The notes beneath the pieces were generated by a model. That model did no database searches. It worked only from the letters and a program-made list of their open reading frames with translations, and was not told the origin of the DNA. The position numbers were made by a program, and so were the translations under genes. DNA of 64,000 nucleotides from Nemertoderma westbladi (lineage: Eukaryota; Xenacoelomorpha; Nemertodermatida; Nemertodermatidae), in the NCBI GenBank assembly GCA_032718475.1, contig JAUCBJ010009076.1, positions 17,754 to 81,753 on the forward strand. The letters are read 5' to 3'. Every line of letters begins with the position of its first letter. Positions within the stretch are counted from its first letter, which is position 1. Shown here piece by piece: positions 22,116-33,404 of this stretch.

Positions 22116-22703
22116 GTAACTTACAGTTTACAATAAATCGTTAAACTTATACTTAAGCGAGATTCTTATCTTGTCTGGGTGGAATTCTTTATTCAACAAA
22201 GCAACTTGAGTGTGGTTTAAAAAGTAATTAAATTAATTAAATGATTAATAAAGTAATTAACAATACAAAAACATAAACAAATAATGTAGTGGAAATTGGT
22301 GTACAATGTAGAGTAGTGTATTCTGCTTTAGTACACAACAGTAATAAAAAGTAACTAGCAGTAACTAAATCAGACTACATTTAGTTAGTTCAACCGCTTT
22401 TCACCTGGAGAAGAGTGAATTATGCAGAGAGTGGAGGGAGGGGGTGATATTCAAAATGCAAACCTCTTCCGCGGAAAATCGACGCAAATAACAGCGGGTT
22501 ACTCCCACAAATTATTAATATGTGCTATTGACTTTCGTTTATTGTTTTGGTTATAATAAAGTGCCACTGTATCTCAAATTTTGATTGCGTCTATAGTCTC
22601 CCCTCCCGTATCTGCAGCCCCGGCCCCAGGGTTGACAACCAACCTTCTCCTTCTTAAATCCGACATTTTGAGAGAATCTACAGTATATCTCATTCCTGTT
22701 TAG

Positions 22704-22952
22704 GAGAACGATTTCCCCGAAGTGGAGGTATTGAGCCGAGAGGAGCGGCGACGCCGACGACGTGCTACAGCGAAGTACCGGACCGCCCACGCGTCGCGGG
22801 AACGGATACGGGTGGAGGCGTTTAACGTTGCGTTCGCTGAACTCCGTCGTCTGTTACCAACGCTACCACCCGATAAGAAACTATCCAAAATAGAGATCCT
22901 GCGATTGGGAATATGCTATATATCGTATCTACAGTACGTACTGGACAGATGA
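22704..22952 (+). CDS. NHLH: NHLH (HEN-type) bHLH transcription factor, bHLH exon
   Basis: The acceptor CCTGTTTAG precedes 22704; the exon runs to TGA 22950-22952. It encodes [14 protein letters not shown], then a basic region [20 protein letters not shown], then helix 1 [20 protein letters not shown], loop PPDKKLSK, and helix 2 [20 protein letters not shown] at the very C-terminus. The basic region carries the R-ERxR DNA-contact pattern for E-boxes. The [15 protein letters not shown] block, the [18 protein letters not shown] loop and the C-terminal end of helix 2 are distinctive for NHLH1/NHLH2 and fly HLH4C. Family members act in neuronal differentiation as nuclear heterodimers with E proteins. 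No frameshift or missing key residue is seen, so it looks functional. Confidence 0.93.
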   Translation, partial: ENDFPEVEVLSREERRRRRRATAKYRTAHASRERIRVEAFNVAFAELRRLLPTLPPDKKLSKIEILRLGICYISYLQYVLDR

Positions 22953-23255
22953 TCAGCAAATATCTGACGAATAACAGTAGAGCTATTACTACTTAATGTC
23001 ATATTGTTGTTATTGGACACGCTGTTACTCTAATACTGCTATTATTGAACACAATCATGACCTACTATAGACGAAGACCTACTTTTACAGACTATGTAAT
23101 TATTGTGTTCATTACATTACATTTAATTTAATAATATAATGTAATTTAAATGCACTGTATAGTCCATGTTTTCCTGATCTCAATGTTAACATTGCCCACG
23201 AGTGCACAACTACTTCATTACTGTGATTGCTATTATGAATTACTGTCAAATTAAA
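22953..23255 (+). other. 3' flank of the NHLH gene
   Basis: AT-rich, no ORF. It presumably holds the 3' UTR; no clear AATAAA signal is seen, only ATTAAA-like sequence near 23100-23255. Confidence 0.4.
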
Positions 23256-23372
23256 GGCGGGGTAGCTCAGTTGGTTGAGAGCCGGGCCTACAATCTAGTG
23301 GTTGTAGGTTCAGCCCCGTCAGGGTGCACTCAGCCTTTCATCCACTGGGGTCGATAAAATGAGTACCAGTTA
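23256..23372 (+). mobile_element. tRNA-derived SINE
   Basis: The A box TAGCTCAGTTGG is at 23263-23274 and the B box GGTTCAGCC at 23307-23315, in tRNA-like spacing. They are followed by CAGCCTTTCATCC and GGGGTCGATAAAATGAGTAC, a 3' body shared by many invertebrate SINEs. The anticodon and T stems do not pair properly, which argues against a functional tRNA. It abuts the 36-bp minisatellite. Confidence 0.8.
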
Positions 23373-23377
23373 TATTA

Positions 23378-25408
23378 ATGGGAGCAAATCTTGGGATAGG
23401 AGTAGCGCCCACCCCTAACCTTCGGGTAGCAGATAGGAGTAGCGCCCATTCCTACCTTCGGGTAGCAGATAGGAGTAGCGCCCACCCATACCTTCTGGTA
23501 GCAGATAAGAGAAGCGCCCACCCCTACCTTCGGGTAGAAGATACGAGTGGCGCCCACTCCTACCTTCGGGTAGCAGAAAAGAGTAGCGCCCATCCCTAAC
23601 CTTTGGGTAGCAGATAGGAGTAGCGCCCACCCCTACCTTCTGGTAGCAGATAAGAGTAGCGCCCACCCCTACCTTCGGGTAGCAGATAATAGTAGAGCCC
23701 ACACCTACTTTTGGGTAGCAGATTGGAGTAGCGCCCACCCCTACCTTCGGGTAGCAGATAGGAGTAGCGGCCACCCCTACCCTCGGGTAGCAGATAGGAG
23801 TAGCGCCCACTCCTACCTTCGGGTAGCAGAGTAGAGCCCACCCCTACCCTCGGGTAGCAGATATGAGTAGCGCCCACCCCAACCCTCGGGTAGCAGATAG
23901 GAGTAGCGCCCACCCCTACCTTCGGATAGCAGATACGAGTAGCGCCCACTCCTACCTTCGGGTAGGAGATAGGAGTAGCGCCCACCCATACCTTCTGGTA
24001 GCAGATAAGAGAAGCGCCCACCCCTACCTTCGGGTAGAAGATACGAGTAGCGCCCACTCCTATCTTCGGGTAGCAGATACGAGTAGCGCCCACTCCTACC
24101 TTCGGGTAGGAGATAGGAGTAGCGCCCACCCCTACCTTCGGGTAGCAGATAGGAGTAGCGCCCACCCCTACCTTCGGGTACCAGATAGGAGTAGCGCCCA
24201 CCCCTACCCTCGGGTACCAGATAGGAGTAGCGCCCACCCCTACCTTCGGGTAGCAGATAGGAGTAGCGCCCACCCCTACCTCCGGGTACCAGATAGGTGT
24301 AGCGCCCACCCCTACCCTCGGGTACCAGATAGGAGTAGCACCCACCCCTACCTTCGGGTAGAAGATAGGAGTAGCGCCCACCCCTACCTTCGGGTACCAG
24401 ATAGGAGTAGCGGCCACCCCTACCCTCGGGTAGCAGATAGGAGTAGCGCCCACTCCTACCTTCGGGTAGCAGATAAGAGTAGAGCCCACACCTACCCTCG
24501 GGTAGCAGATATGAGTAGCGCCCACCCCAACCCTCGGGTAGCAGATAGGAGTAGCGCCCACCCCTACCTTCGGATAGCAGATACGAGTAGCGCCCACTCC
24601 TATCTTCGGGTAGCAGATAAGAGAAGCGCCCACCCCTAACTTCGGGTAGAAGATACGAGTAGCGCCCACTCCTATCTTCGGGTAGCAGATATGAGTAGCG
24701 CCCACTCCTACCTTCGGGTAGGAGATAGGAGTAGCGCCCACCCCTACCTTCGGGTAGCAGATAGGAGTAGCGCCCACCCCTACCTTCGGGTACCAGATAG
24801 GAGTAGCGCCCACCCCTACCCTCGGGTACCAGATAGGAGTAGCGCCCACCCCTACCTTCGGGTAGCAGATAGGAGTAGCGCCCACCCCTACCTCCGGGTA
24901 CCAGATAGGAGTAGCGCCCACCCCTACCCTCGGGTACCAGATAGGAGTAGCGCCCACCCCTACCTTCGGGTAGAAGATAGGAGTAGCGCCCACCCCTACC
25001 TTCGGGTACCAGATAGGAGTAGAGGCCACCCCTACCCTCGGGTAGCAGATAGGAGTAGCGCCCACTCCTACCTTCGGGTAGCAGATAAGAGTAGAGCCCA
25101 CACCTACCCTCGGGTAGCAGATATGAGTAGCGCCCACCCCAACCCTCGGGTAGCAGATAGGAGTAGCGCCCACCCCTACCTTCGGATAGCAGATACGAGT
25201 AGCGCCCACTCCTACCTTCGGGTAGGAGATAGGAGTAGCGCCCACCCCTACCTTCGGGTAGCAGATAGGAGTAGCGCCCACCCCTACCTTCGGGTAGCAG
25301 ATAGGAGTAGCGCCCACCCCTACCTTCTGGTAGCAGATAAGAGAAGCGCCCACCCCTACCTTCGGGTAGGAGATAGGAGTAGCGCCCACCCCTACATTCG
25401 GGTAGCAG
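23378..25408. repeat. 36-bp minisatellite with UUCG-type hairpin in each unit
   Basis: About 56 copies of a 36-bp unit (GATAGGAGTAGCGCCCACC + CCTACCTTCGGGTAGCA). Each unit holds CTACC-TTCG-GGTAG, a 5-bp stem closed by a cUUCGg tetraloop if transcribed from plus. Variants recur in higher-order blocks: the ATATGAGTAG variant lies at 23861, 24509 and 25121, spacings of 648 and 612 bp (18 and 17 units). The unit length makes long open frames on both strands (up to 768 residues on minus), which I treat as artefacts. Confidence 0.92.
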
Positions 25409-25448
25409 CCATCGAAAGTGGAGCCTCCGGCCTCGGCCAACTGTTTGA

Positions 25449-25853
25449 TTGCTTGCTTGCTATTATTGGACGCGCTATTATTGGACGCGCTATTATTGGG
25501 CGCGCTATTATTGGACGCGCTATTATTGGACGCGCTATTATTGGACGCGCTATTATTGGACGCGCTATTATTGGACGCGCTATTATTGGACGCGCTATTA
25601 TTGGACGCGCTATTATTGGACGCGCTATTATTGGACGCGCTATTATTGGAAGCGCTATTATTGGACGCGCTATTATTGGACGCGCTATTATTGGACGCGC
25701 TATTATTGGACGCGCTATTATTGGACGCGCTATTATTGGACGCGCTATTATTGGACGCGCTATTATTGGACGCGCTATTATTGGAAGCGCTATTATTGGA
25801 CGCGCTATTATTGGACGCGCTATTATTGGACGCGCTATTATTGGAAGCGCTAA
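25449..25853. repeat. 15-bp minisatellite (GCGCTATTATTGGAC)
   Basis: About 26 almost identical copies of GCGCTATTATTGGAC, with occasional AGCGC or GGGCGC variants at regular positions. It is open in all frames (Leu-rich, Tyr/Trp-rich and Ile/Gly-rich on plus; Asn/Ser/Ala on minus) only because 15 is divisible by three. Confidence 0.93.
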
Positions 25854-25858
25854 TAATA

Positions 25859-26182
25859 ATAATCAGAGCGCATGGAGGCGCATCATCCGGACAAGCCGGC
25901 ATTTATTTGTGGAATTTAAAAGGGAAGTACAAAATAAAATCAAATAGCAGAAGTATATAAAATAGCACTGTTAGTAAAATAATTGATATGACATTTGAGA
26001 ATAATTAAAACAGACTGCTACTACTAAGCCATTCATAATAAAAGAATAAAATCCGGATCATCTAAAAGAGCTATGCTCATAAGTTCAGGTAAAATTACTG
26101 ATTGTATTCGGTTCATTAAAGACTCAATAATTACGAGTTATAGTTCGTACACGATAAATCAAAATAGGATACGATCCAGCAA
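25859..26182 (-). other. 3' untranslated region of the non-LTR element and junction
   Basis: AT-rich stretch downstream (minus strand) of the ORF2 stop at 26183. No tail of simple repeats is obvious, so the element's 3' end could lie anywhere between here and the 15-bp array. Confidence 0.4.
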
Positions 26183-29100
26183 TCACGTCACCCTAACTTT
26201 ATTTATCCAGTTAAAATATTGTTCTATCCTATGATGACGCGTTTTGAAAGGCAACGACTGCGAATAGCACTGCAAAATAAAATCGCGGTCGGATTCCTCC
26301 GCCATTGTGAGTGCTGCAGGTTCTAAAAGCTTATATAGTGAGCATTTACTATATTTATAGCACAAAATTGAGCTCAAACTGGGGATAGCATACTTTTGAG
26401 AACATTTTTCAAAAACTGAGCCCAGTCCTACATAAAGGTTATTTGTTGTCCCAGACAGGTTAGCCTGTAATGCGATACGCAGGATGGACTGTAATAAAAC
26501 ATTTGGGCACTTATTTACTCTGGTTAATGTTCCGACACAAAGTTTATACATTTCCACACTAAAATCGTTGCATCCGAGTAATGCAAGGGTTACGTTGTTG
26601 CTTGAATAAGGACCCACGAAAAGTAAACCTCGCAGAGTCTTTCGGTAATAAGAGTCAAGTTCAGCGATTTCTTTTGAACATAGCGAACCAATAAGATACC
26701 GCGATGAGTAGGATATGGTTGGTACAGCTATGGACCGCCACAGGTATCCCAGTGTGCTGCAATCGAGCCAGCGCGCATTCCACCCATTTCGATGAAATAA
26801 ATCCGACATTATGGCTATCGAGCGGATGCAATCCTGGAGGCTGTTGCGACGTGGATGTACAATGGGGAAGCCCAAAAAGGTCATGTCATCTGATCGTGGA
26901 ACTAATGTTCCATTGATGCACATAAATGTAGGGACATTCTCACATGAATAATCATTACCATAGCAGGACCACTTTGTTTTGCTCATCTCAATCTCCAGTT
27001 TCACTTTATTCATTTCAATGCTGAAAATATCAGCGGCCAATGTCAGTTCGGTGACAGATGTTGCAGTGAGCAGTATATCATCAGCATATGCTATGATGCC
27101 CAGCCAAATGAGCCCAACGATGGACCCAAATCCGTTTAAGCTTAGGATATCCAGAACATCCTTCATATAAAGAAGAAACAGTAAAGGTGACAACAGTGAC
27201 CCCTGCTTGACTCCACGTACCAGGTTGATCCCACAAACATCTATCTCGTCGGCAACCTTGAGAAAGGCACAAGTAGATTCATAATACGCTAGTAGAACTA
27301 GGCAGATGTAAGGGTTTATTATCTCCTTTAGTTTACTGAACAGTAGAACAAAGTCGAGGCTACCAAATGCACCAGAAATGTCCATTTGACAAAGGAAGAC
27401 ATTGGTGCCAGTTCTGCGCTGGGACTCTAAGAATTCTAGAATAGTGCTGATAATTAGATCTGCCCCCAGCTTTTTCTGGTAAGCGAGTTGCTGTTGTGGA
27501 ATAAAATCCATCAAGGAGAAATATTCGTGTAGAATCACAGATTCCAATATCTTCCCGAAAATGCAGACTGTAGCAATTGGTCTATATGACTTTGACACAT
27601 TGATGTTGCGGCCTTTTCCTTTATATATATGTGTCAAAATGGTTTCCCCCATGAATTCCGGTGTATGACCAGTTCTAAAACAAGCATTGATTAAATCCGC
27701 AAGAGCAGAGCTAATGATTTGTGCGTCAAGGGACAGAAAGTGTTCTACGGAGAGGGAATGATTGTCAGGTGACTTCCCCTTGGCCAGCGATGATATAGCA
27801 CTCTGAACAGCTAAAGGTGAAACTGTTGGCACAAATGAGTCTGCACATTGTTGTCTAAGTTCGCTCTTTAGTTGATCTATGGAGGAAGAATAGTCACTAC
27901 TCTTTTGATGGTTATTTCTGAGATCCTGTCTAATAGCATTCACAGCTGTTTGAGGCAGTTTATCGGAACGCTGTTTCGAATTGAAGTGCTGCCAGAACTT
28001 TCTCGGATTTGATTTAAAAGTGCTCGCAATATGTGAGGTTTCGTTTTTCACCATAGATTTTGTTACCCAGTTCTTTAGACGCCGCAGAGAGCGCTTCGAC
28101 TCTTTCAGTGCGTTGCCATGGATACTGTTGGTTGGCTTCCCCTCGCAGACCCATAAATTGTATAGTTGTTGACAGACCTTCGATCTTTCTTTAATTTCCA
28201 TTGACCTGATCCTTAGATTTTTTGTTTTCCTCCTGCCCTTCGAAGTGAGCAGGTACCTTGAGGAAGCATTATGCAGATTATTTCGTAGGGTCATTGCAAA
28301 CTTATCTATGTTGTTGACAGACCACTGTGCTGGTGGGATACCAACTTCGGCGTATAGATTATTTAGACACTCTGACACATTGTTTCGATACCTAGAAAGT
28401 TGTTGTTTATTTACCCTCGTCCACTGTATGCGAGCTGGAGCAGATCTAGATTTAATTCTGTCCGCTGATTCTACATGATTTGAACATAACCTGGAGAGAT
28501 CGACAGTAGCAACTACTGGAACGTGATCAGAGAAGTTTGCGGGGTTTGTTTTGTAAACACAACCATTAACAACATTGGACATGACTTCTGAAGTGCTAAG
28601 AATGTGGTCAATGTATGAAGAGCCATGACCTTTAAATGTGACTGTTGGACCGTCGAAGGGGCTGTAGGTGTCTAGGGCCAGTAAGCCCTGCTCCTGTAGG
28701 AATTGATGAAGTCGAATCCCCCGAGCAGTCGCCTTTTCTCTATTCCAACGCGGACCCTGGAGAGCACCCAGATCAGAGTTGAAATCGGAGAGGATAAATG
28801 GTGTTGCATGTTGATTAATATCCAAAATATTTGAGAGCCTGCCAAGGAACTCCTCAAAAACAGAGGCGGGTTTGGACGAGTCGGGTGCATATCCAGAAAC
28901 GAACAATAGAGGCTGGTGAAAACCCGATATGGAGCCCATGACACCCACAATGTCGTCGGATGAAGACACTACACTGAATTTGTTGCAAACACTTTTGCGT
29001 ATAAGAAGACATACACCTCCAGCACCACGTTTACGCGATGGGTTTTTCATTAGATCACTCACAAGGTGAACACAGTCGAAGTCCGGGCTTATTTCTGCTA

Positions 29101-29242
29101 GGATACTATTCGCCTCGACTCCATCAAGCCAATGTTCCTGGATAGCAAGTATGTCTAGCACACCCAATAACTGTGAGATGTAGTCGATATTACTAATAAT
29201 TCCATGACAGTTAAAAGTACCAATCCGTATAAATTCATCCAT
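26183..29242 (-). CDS. Non-LTR retrotransposon ORF2: endonuclease-reverse transcriptase
   Basis: An intact 1019-residue frame starts at ATG 29242. Residues 1-245 are an APE-type endonuclease (exo/endo/phosphatase fold): IGTFNCHGI, IQEHWL, SGYAPDS, LSDFNSDLG and the catalytic SDHVPVVATV near 237. Residues about 470-770 are reverse transcriptase: LAKGKSPDNHSLSVEHF, SYRPIATVCIFGKILESVI, QMDISGAFGSLDFVLL, GVKQGSLLSPLLFLLY and the catalytic AYADDILLTA near 717. The C-terminus (about 800-1019) is a typical all-helical non-LTR extension. There is no RNase H domain. The architecture is that of CR1/L2/jockey-type elements; the exact clade is uncertain. With no stop or frameshift in 3 kb, the copy is young or still constrained. 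It nicks target DNA and primes reverse transcription there. ORF1 lies upstream (29295-29527) but is truncated. Confidence 0.9.
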   Translation of the reverse strand: MDEFIRIGTFNCHGIISNIDYISQLLGVLDILAIQEHWLDGVEANSILAEISPDFDCVHLVSDLMKNPSRKRGAGGVCLLIRKSVCNKFSVVSSSDDIVGVMGSISGFHQPLLFVSGYAPDSSKPASVFEEFLGRLSNILDINQHATPFILSDFNSDLGALQGPRWNREKATARGIRLHQFLQEQGLLALDTYSPFDGPTVTFKGHGSSYIDHILSTSEVMSNVVNGCVYKTNPANFSDHVPVVATVDLSRLCSNHVESADRIKSRSAPARIQWTRVNKQQLSRYRNNVSECLNNLYAEVGIPPAQWSVNNIDKFAMTLRNNLHNASSRYLLTSKGRRKTKNLRIRSMEIKERSKVCQQLYNLWVCEGKPTNSIHGNALKESKRSLRRLKNWVTKSMVKNETSHIASTFKSNPRKFWQHFNSKQRSDKLPQTAVNAIRQDLRNNHQKSSDYSSSIDQLKSELRQQCADSFVPTVSPLAVQSAISSLAKGKSPDNHSLSVEHFLSLDAQIISSALADLINACFRTGHTPEFMGETILTHIYKGKGRNINVSKSYRPIATVCIFGKILESVILHEYFSLMDFIPQQQLAYQKKLGADLIISTILEFLESQRRTGTNVFLCQMDISGAFGSLDFVLLFSKLKEIINPYICLVLLAYYESTCAFLKVADEIDVCGINLVRGVKQGSLLSPLLFLLYMKDVLDILSLNGFGSIVGLIWLGIIAYADDILLTATSVTELTLAADIFSIEMNKVKLEIEMSKTKWSCYGNDYSCENVPTFMCINGTLVPRSDDMTFLGFPIVHPRRNSLQDCIRSIAIMSDLFHRNGWNARWLDCSTLGYLWRSIAVPTISYSSRYLIGSLCSKEIAELDSYYRKTLRGLLFVGPYSSNNVTLALLGCNDFSVEMYKLCVGTLTRVNKCPNVLLQSILRIALQANLSGTTNNLYVGLGSVFEKCSQKYAIPSLSSILCYKYSKCSLYKLLEPAALTMAEESDRDFILQCYSQSLPFKTRHHRIEQYFNWINKVRVT

Positions 29243-29294
29243 ATTATTTAGTTTATAGGGGTGCCTAGGGTGATGAGATTGCTGGAGGGGTGGG

Positions 29295-29527
29295 TCAAAA
29301 ATGGTTCAGGTACGCTTTGTCCTTAGTGCGGATGTTTTTGTGATTGCGATATTCGAAGTTTGGATAAGGCCATTGGGGGTATCTACCATGATCAGCGAGT
29401 TTGCAGTCAAACATTGGAGCTTCTATGTGCTGGAATAGCCGAGATTGTTGCAAATTAAGTTTGGAATTCCTGTGCACATAATCGTGGGGCAACCCATTTC
29501 TTAGGTGACAGCGGTGACTTAGGTCAT
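29295..29527 (-). pseudogene. C-terminal remnant of the element's ORF1
   Basis: The minus-strand open frame reads LSHRCHLRNGLPHDYVHRNS, KLNLQQSRLFQHIE, and on to KDKAYLNHF before its stop, 52 bp upstream of the ORF2 start. The frame stays open up to 29527, where the 26-kb minisatellite begins, so the rest of ORF1 and the 5' UTR are missing. The function of this tail is not recognised. Confidence 0.6.
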
Positions 29528-32500
29528 CAGAGTTCCATCAAAGTAAGTTCCGTTGTATCTCTACAGAGTTCCATCAATGTAAGTTCCGTTTTATCTCTAC
29601 AGATTTCCATCAAAGTAAGTTCCGTTGTATCTCTCTCTACAGAGTTCCATCAAAGTAAAGTTCCGTTGTATCTCTACAGAGTTCCATCAAAGTAAGTTCC
29701 GTTGTATCTCTACAAAGTTCCATCAATGTAAGTTCCGTTGTATCTCTACAGAGTTCCATCACAGTAAGTTCCATTGTATCTCTACAGAGTTCCATCAAAG
29801 TAAGTTCCGTTGTATCTCTACAGAGTTCCATCAAAGTAAGTTCCGTTGTATCTCTCTCTACAGAGTTCCATCAAAGTAAGTTCCGTTGTATCTCTACAGA
29901 GTTCCATCAAAGTAAGTTCCGTTGTATCTCTACAGAGTTCCATCAAAGTAAGTTCCGTTGTATCTCTACAGAGTTCCATCAAAGTAAGTTCCGTTGTATC
30001 TCTCTCTACAGAGTTCCATCAAAGTAAGTTCCATTGTATCTCTACAGAGTTCCATCAAAGTAAGTTCCGTTGTATCTCTACAGAGTTCCATCGAAGTAAG
30101 TTTTGTTGTATCTCTACAGAGTCCCGTCAAAGTAAGTTACGTTGTATCTCTACAGAGTTCCGTCAAAGTAAATTCCGTTGTATCTCTACAGAGTTCCATC
30201 AAAGTAAATTCCGTTGTATCTCTCTCTACAGAGTTCCATCAAAGTAAGTTCCGTTGTATCTCTACAGAGTTCCATCACAGTAAGTTCCGTAGTATCTCTA
30301 CAGAGTTCCATCAAAGTAAGTTCCGTTGTATCTCTACAGAGTTCCATCAAAGTAAGTTCCGTTGTATCTCTCTCTACAGAGTTCCATCAAAGTAAGTTCC
30401 GTTGTATCTCTACAGAGTTCCATCAAAGTAAGTTCCGTTGTATCTCTACAGAGTTCCATCAATGTAAGTTCCGTTTTATCTCTACAGATTTCCATCAAAG
30501 TAAGTTCCGTTGTATCTCTCTCTACAGAGTTCCATCAAAGTAAGTTCCGTTGTATCTCTACAGAGTTCCATCAAAGTAAGTTCCGTTGTATCTCTACAGA
30601 GTTCCATCAAAGTAAGTTCCGTTGTATCTCTACAGAGTTCCATCAAAGTAAGTTCCGTTGTATCTCTACAGAGTTCCATCAAAGTAAGTTCCGTTGTATC
30701 TCTACAGAGTTCCATCGAAGTAAGTTATGTTGTATCTCTACAGAGTCCCGTCAAAGTAAGTTCCGTTGCATCTCTACAGAGTTCCGTCAAAGTAAATTCC
30801 GTTGTATCTCTACAGAGTTCCATCAAAGTAAGTTCCATTGTATCTCTCTCTACAGAGTTCCATCAAAGTAAGTTCCGTTGTATCTCTACAGAGTTCCATC
30901 AAAGTAAGTTCCGTTGTATCTCTACAGAGTTCCATCAAAGTAAGTTCCGTTGTATCTCTACAGAGTTCCATCAAAGTAAGTTCCGTTGTATCTCTACAGA
31001 GTTCCATCAAAGTAAGTTCCGTTGTATCTCTACAGAGTTCCATCAAAGTAAGTTCCGTTGTATCTCTACAGAGTTCCATCAAAGTAAGTTCCGTTGTATC
31101 TCTACAGAGTTCCATCAAAGTAAGTTCCGTTGTATCTCTACAGAGTTCCATCAAAGTAAGTTCCGTTGTATCTCTACAGAGTTCCATCAAAGTAAGTTCC
31201 GTTGTATCTCTCTCTACAGAGTTCCATCAAAGTAAGTTCCGTTGTATCTCTACAGAGTTCCATCAAAGTAAGTTCCGTTGTATCTCTACAGAGTTCCATC
31301 AAAGTAAGTTCCGTTGTATCTCTACAGAGTTCCTTCAAAGTAAGTTCCGTTGTATCTCAACAGAGTTCCATCAAAGTAAGTTTCGTTGTATCTCTACAGA
31401 GTTCCATCAAAGTAAGTTCCGTTGTACTCTCTCTACAGAGTTCCATTAAAGTAAGTTCCGTTGTATCTCTACGGAGTTCCATCAAAGTAAGTTCCGTTGT
31501 ATCTCTACAGAGTTCCATCAAAATAAGTTCCGTTGTATCTCTACAGAGTTCCATCAAAGTAAGTTCCGTTGTATCTCTACAGAATTCCATCAAAGTAAGT
31601 TCCGTTGTATCTCTACAGAGTCCCGTCAAAGTAAATTCCGAAGTTCCGTTGTATCTCTACAGAGTTCCATCAAAGTAAGTTCCGTTGTATCTCTACAAAG
31701 TTCCATCAATGTAAGTTCCGTTGTATCTCTACAGAGTTCCATCACAGTAAGTTCCGTTGTATCTCTACAGAGTTCCATCAAAGTAAGTTCCGTTGTATCT
31801 CTACAGAGTTCCATCAAAGTAAGTTCCGTTGTATCTCTCTCTACATAGTTCCATCAAAGTAAGTTCCGTTGTATCTCTACAGAGTTCCATCAAAGTAAGT
31901 TCCGTTGTATCTCTACAGAGTTCCATCAAAGTAAGTTCCGTTGTATCTCTACAGAGTTCCATCAAAGTAAGTTCCGTTGTATCTCTCTCTACAGAGTTCC
32001 ATCAAAGTAAGTTCCATTGTATCTCTACAGAGTTCCATCAAAGTAAGTTCCGTTGTATCTCTACAGAGTTCCATCGAAGTAAGTTTTGTTGTATCTCTAC
32101 AGAGTCCCGTCAAAGTAAGTTACGTTGTATCTCTACAGAGTTCCGTCAAAGTAAATTCCGTTGTATCTCTACAGAGTTCCATCAAAGTAAGTTCCGTTGT
32201 ATCTCTCTCTACAGAGTTCCATCAAAGTAAGTTCCGTTGTATCTCTACAGAGTTCCATCACAGTAAGTTCCGTTGTATCTCTACAGAGTTCCGTCAAAGT
32301 AAGTTCCGTTGTATCTCTACAGAGTTCCATCAAAGTAAGTTCCGTTGTATCTCTACAGAGTTCCATCAAAGTAAGTTCCGTTGTATCTCTCTCTACAGAG
32401 TTCCATCAAAGTAAGTTCCGTTGTATCTCTACAGAGTTCCATCAAAGTAAGTTCCGTTGTATCTCTACAGAGTTCCATCAATGTAAGTTCCGTTTTATCT

Positions 32501-33404
32501 CTACAGATTTCCATCAAAGTAAGTTCCGTTGTATCTCTCTCTACAGAGTTCCATCAAAGTAAGTTCCGTTGTATCTCTACAGAGTTCCATCAAAGTAAGT
32601 TCCGTTGTATCTCTACAGAGTTCCATCAAAGTAAGTTCCGTTGTATCTCTACAGAGTTCCATCAAAGTAAGTTCCGTTGTATCTCTACAGAGTTCCATCA
32701 AAGTAAGTTCCGTTGTATCTCTACAGAGTTCCATCAAAGTAAGTTCCGTTGTATCTCTACAGAGTTCCATCAAAGTAAGTTCCGTTGTATCTCTACAGAG
32801 TCCCGTCAAAGTAAGTTCCGTTGCATCTCTACAGAGTTCCGTCAAAGTAAATTCCGTTGTATCTCTACAGAGTTCCATCAAAGTAAGTTCCATTGTATCT
32901 CTCTCTACAGAGTTCCATCAAAGTAAGTTCCGTTGTATCTCTACAGAGTTCCATCAAAGTAAGTTCCGTTGTATCTCTACAGAGTTCCATCAAAGTAAGT
33001 TCCGTTGTATCTCTACAGAGTTCCATCAAAGTAAGTTCCGTTGTATCTCTACAGAGTTCCATCAAAGTAAGTTCCGTTGTATCTCTACAGAGTTCCATCA
33101 AAGTAAGTTCCGTTGTATCTCTACAGAGTTCCATCAAAGTAAGTTCCGTTGTATCTCTACAGAGTTCCATCAAAGTAAGTTCCGTTGTATCTCTACAGAG
33201 TCCCTTCAAAGTAAGTTCCGTTGTATCTCTACAGAGTTCCATCAAAGTAAGTTCCGTTGTATCTCTACAGAGTTCCGTCAAAGTAAATTCCGTTGTATCT
33301 CTCTCTACAGAGTTCCATCAAAGTAAGTTCCGTTGTATCTCTACAGAGTTCCATCAAAGTAAGTTCCGTTGTATCTCTACAGAGTTCCGTCAAAGTAAGT
33401 TCCG

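Noticed and set aside
23256-23372. Functional tRNA gene
   Set aside because: A and B boxes are present, but anticodon and T stems do not pair, and a SINE-type 3' body follows.
23596-25902. 768-residue minus-strand frame (VGVGATPICYPK repeats plus NNSAS repeats)
   Set aside because: It spans two unrelated minisatellites with unit lengths divisible by three; an artefact of repeat period.
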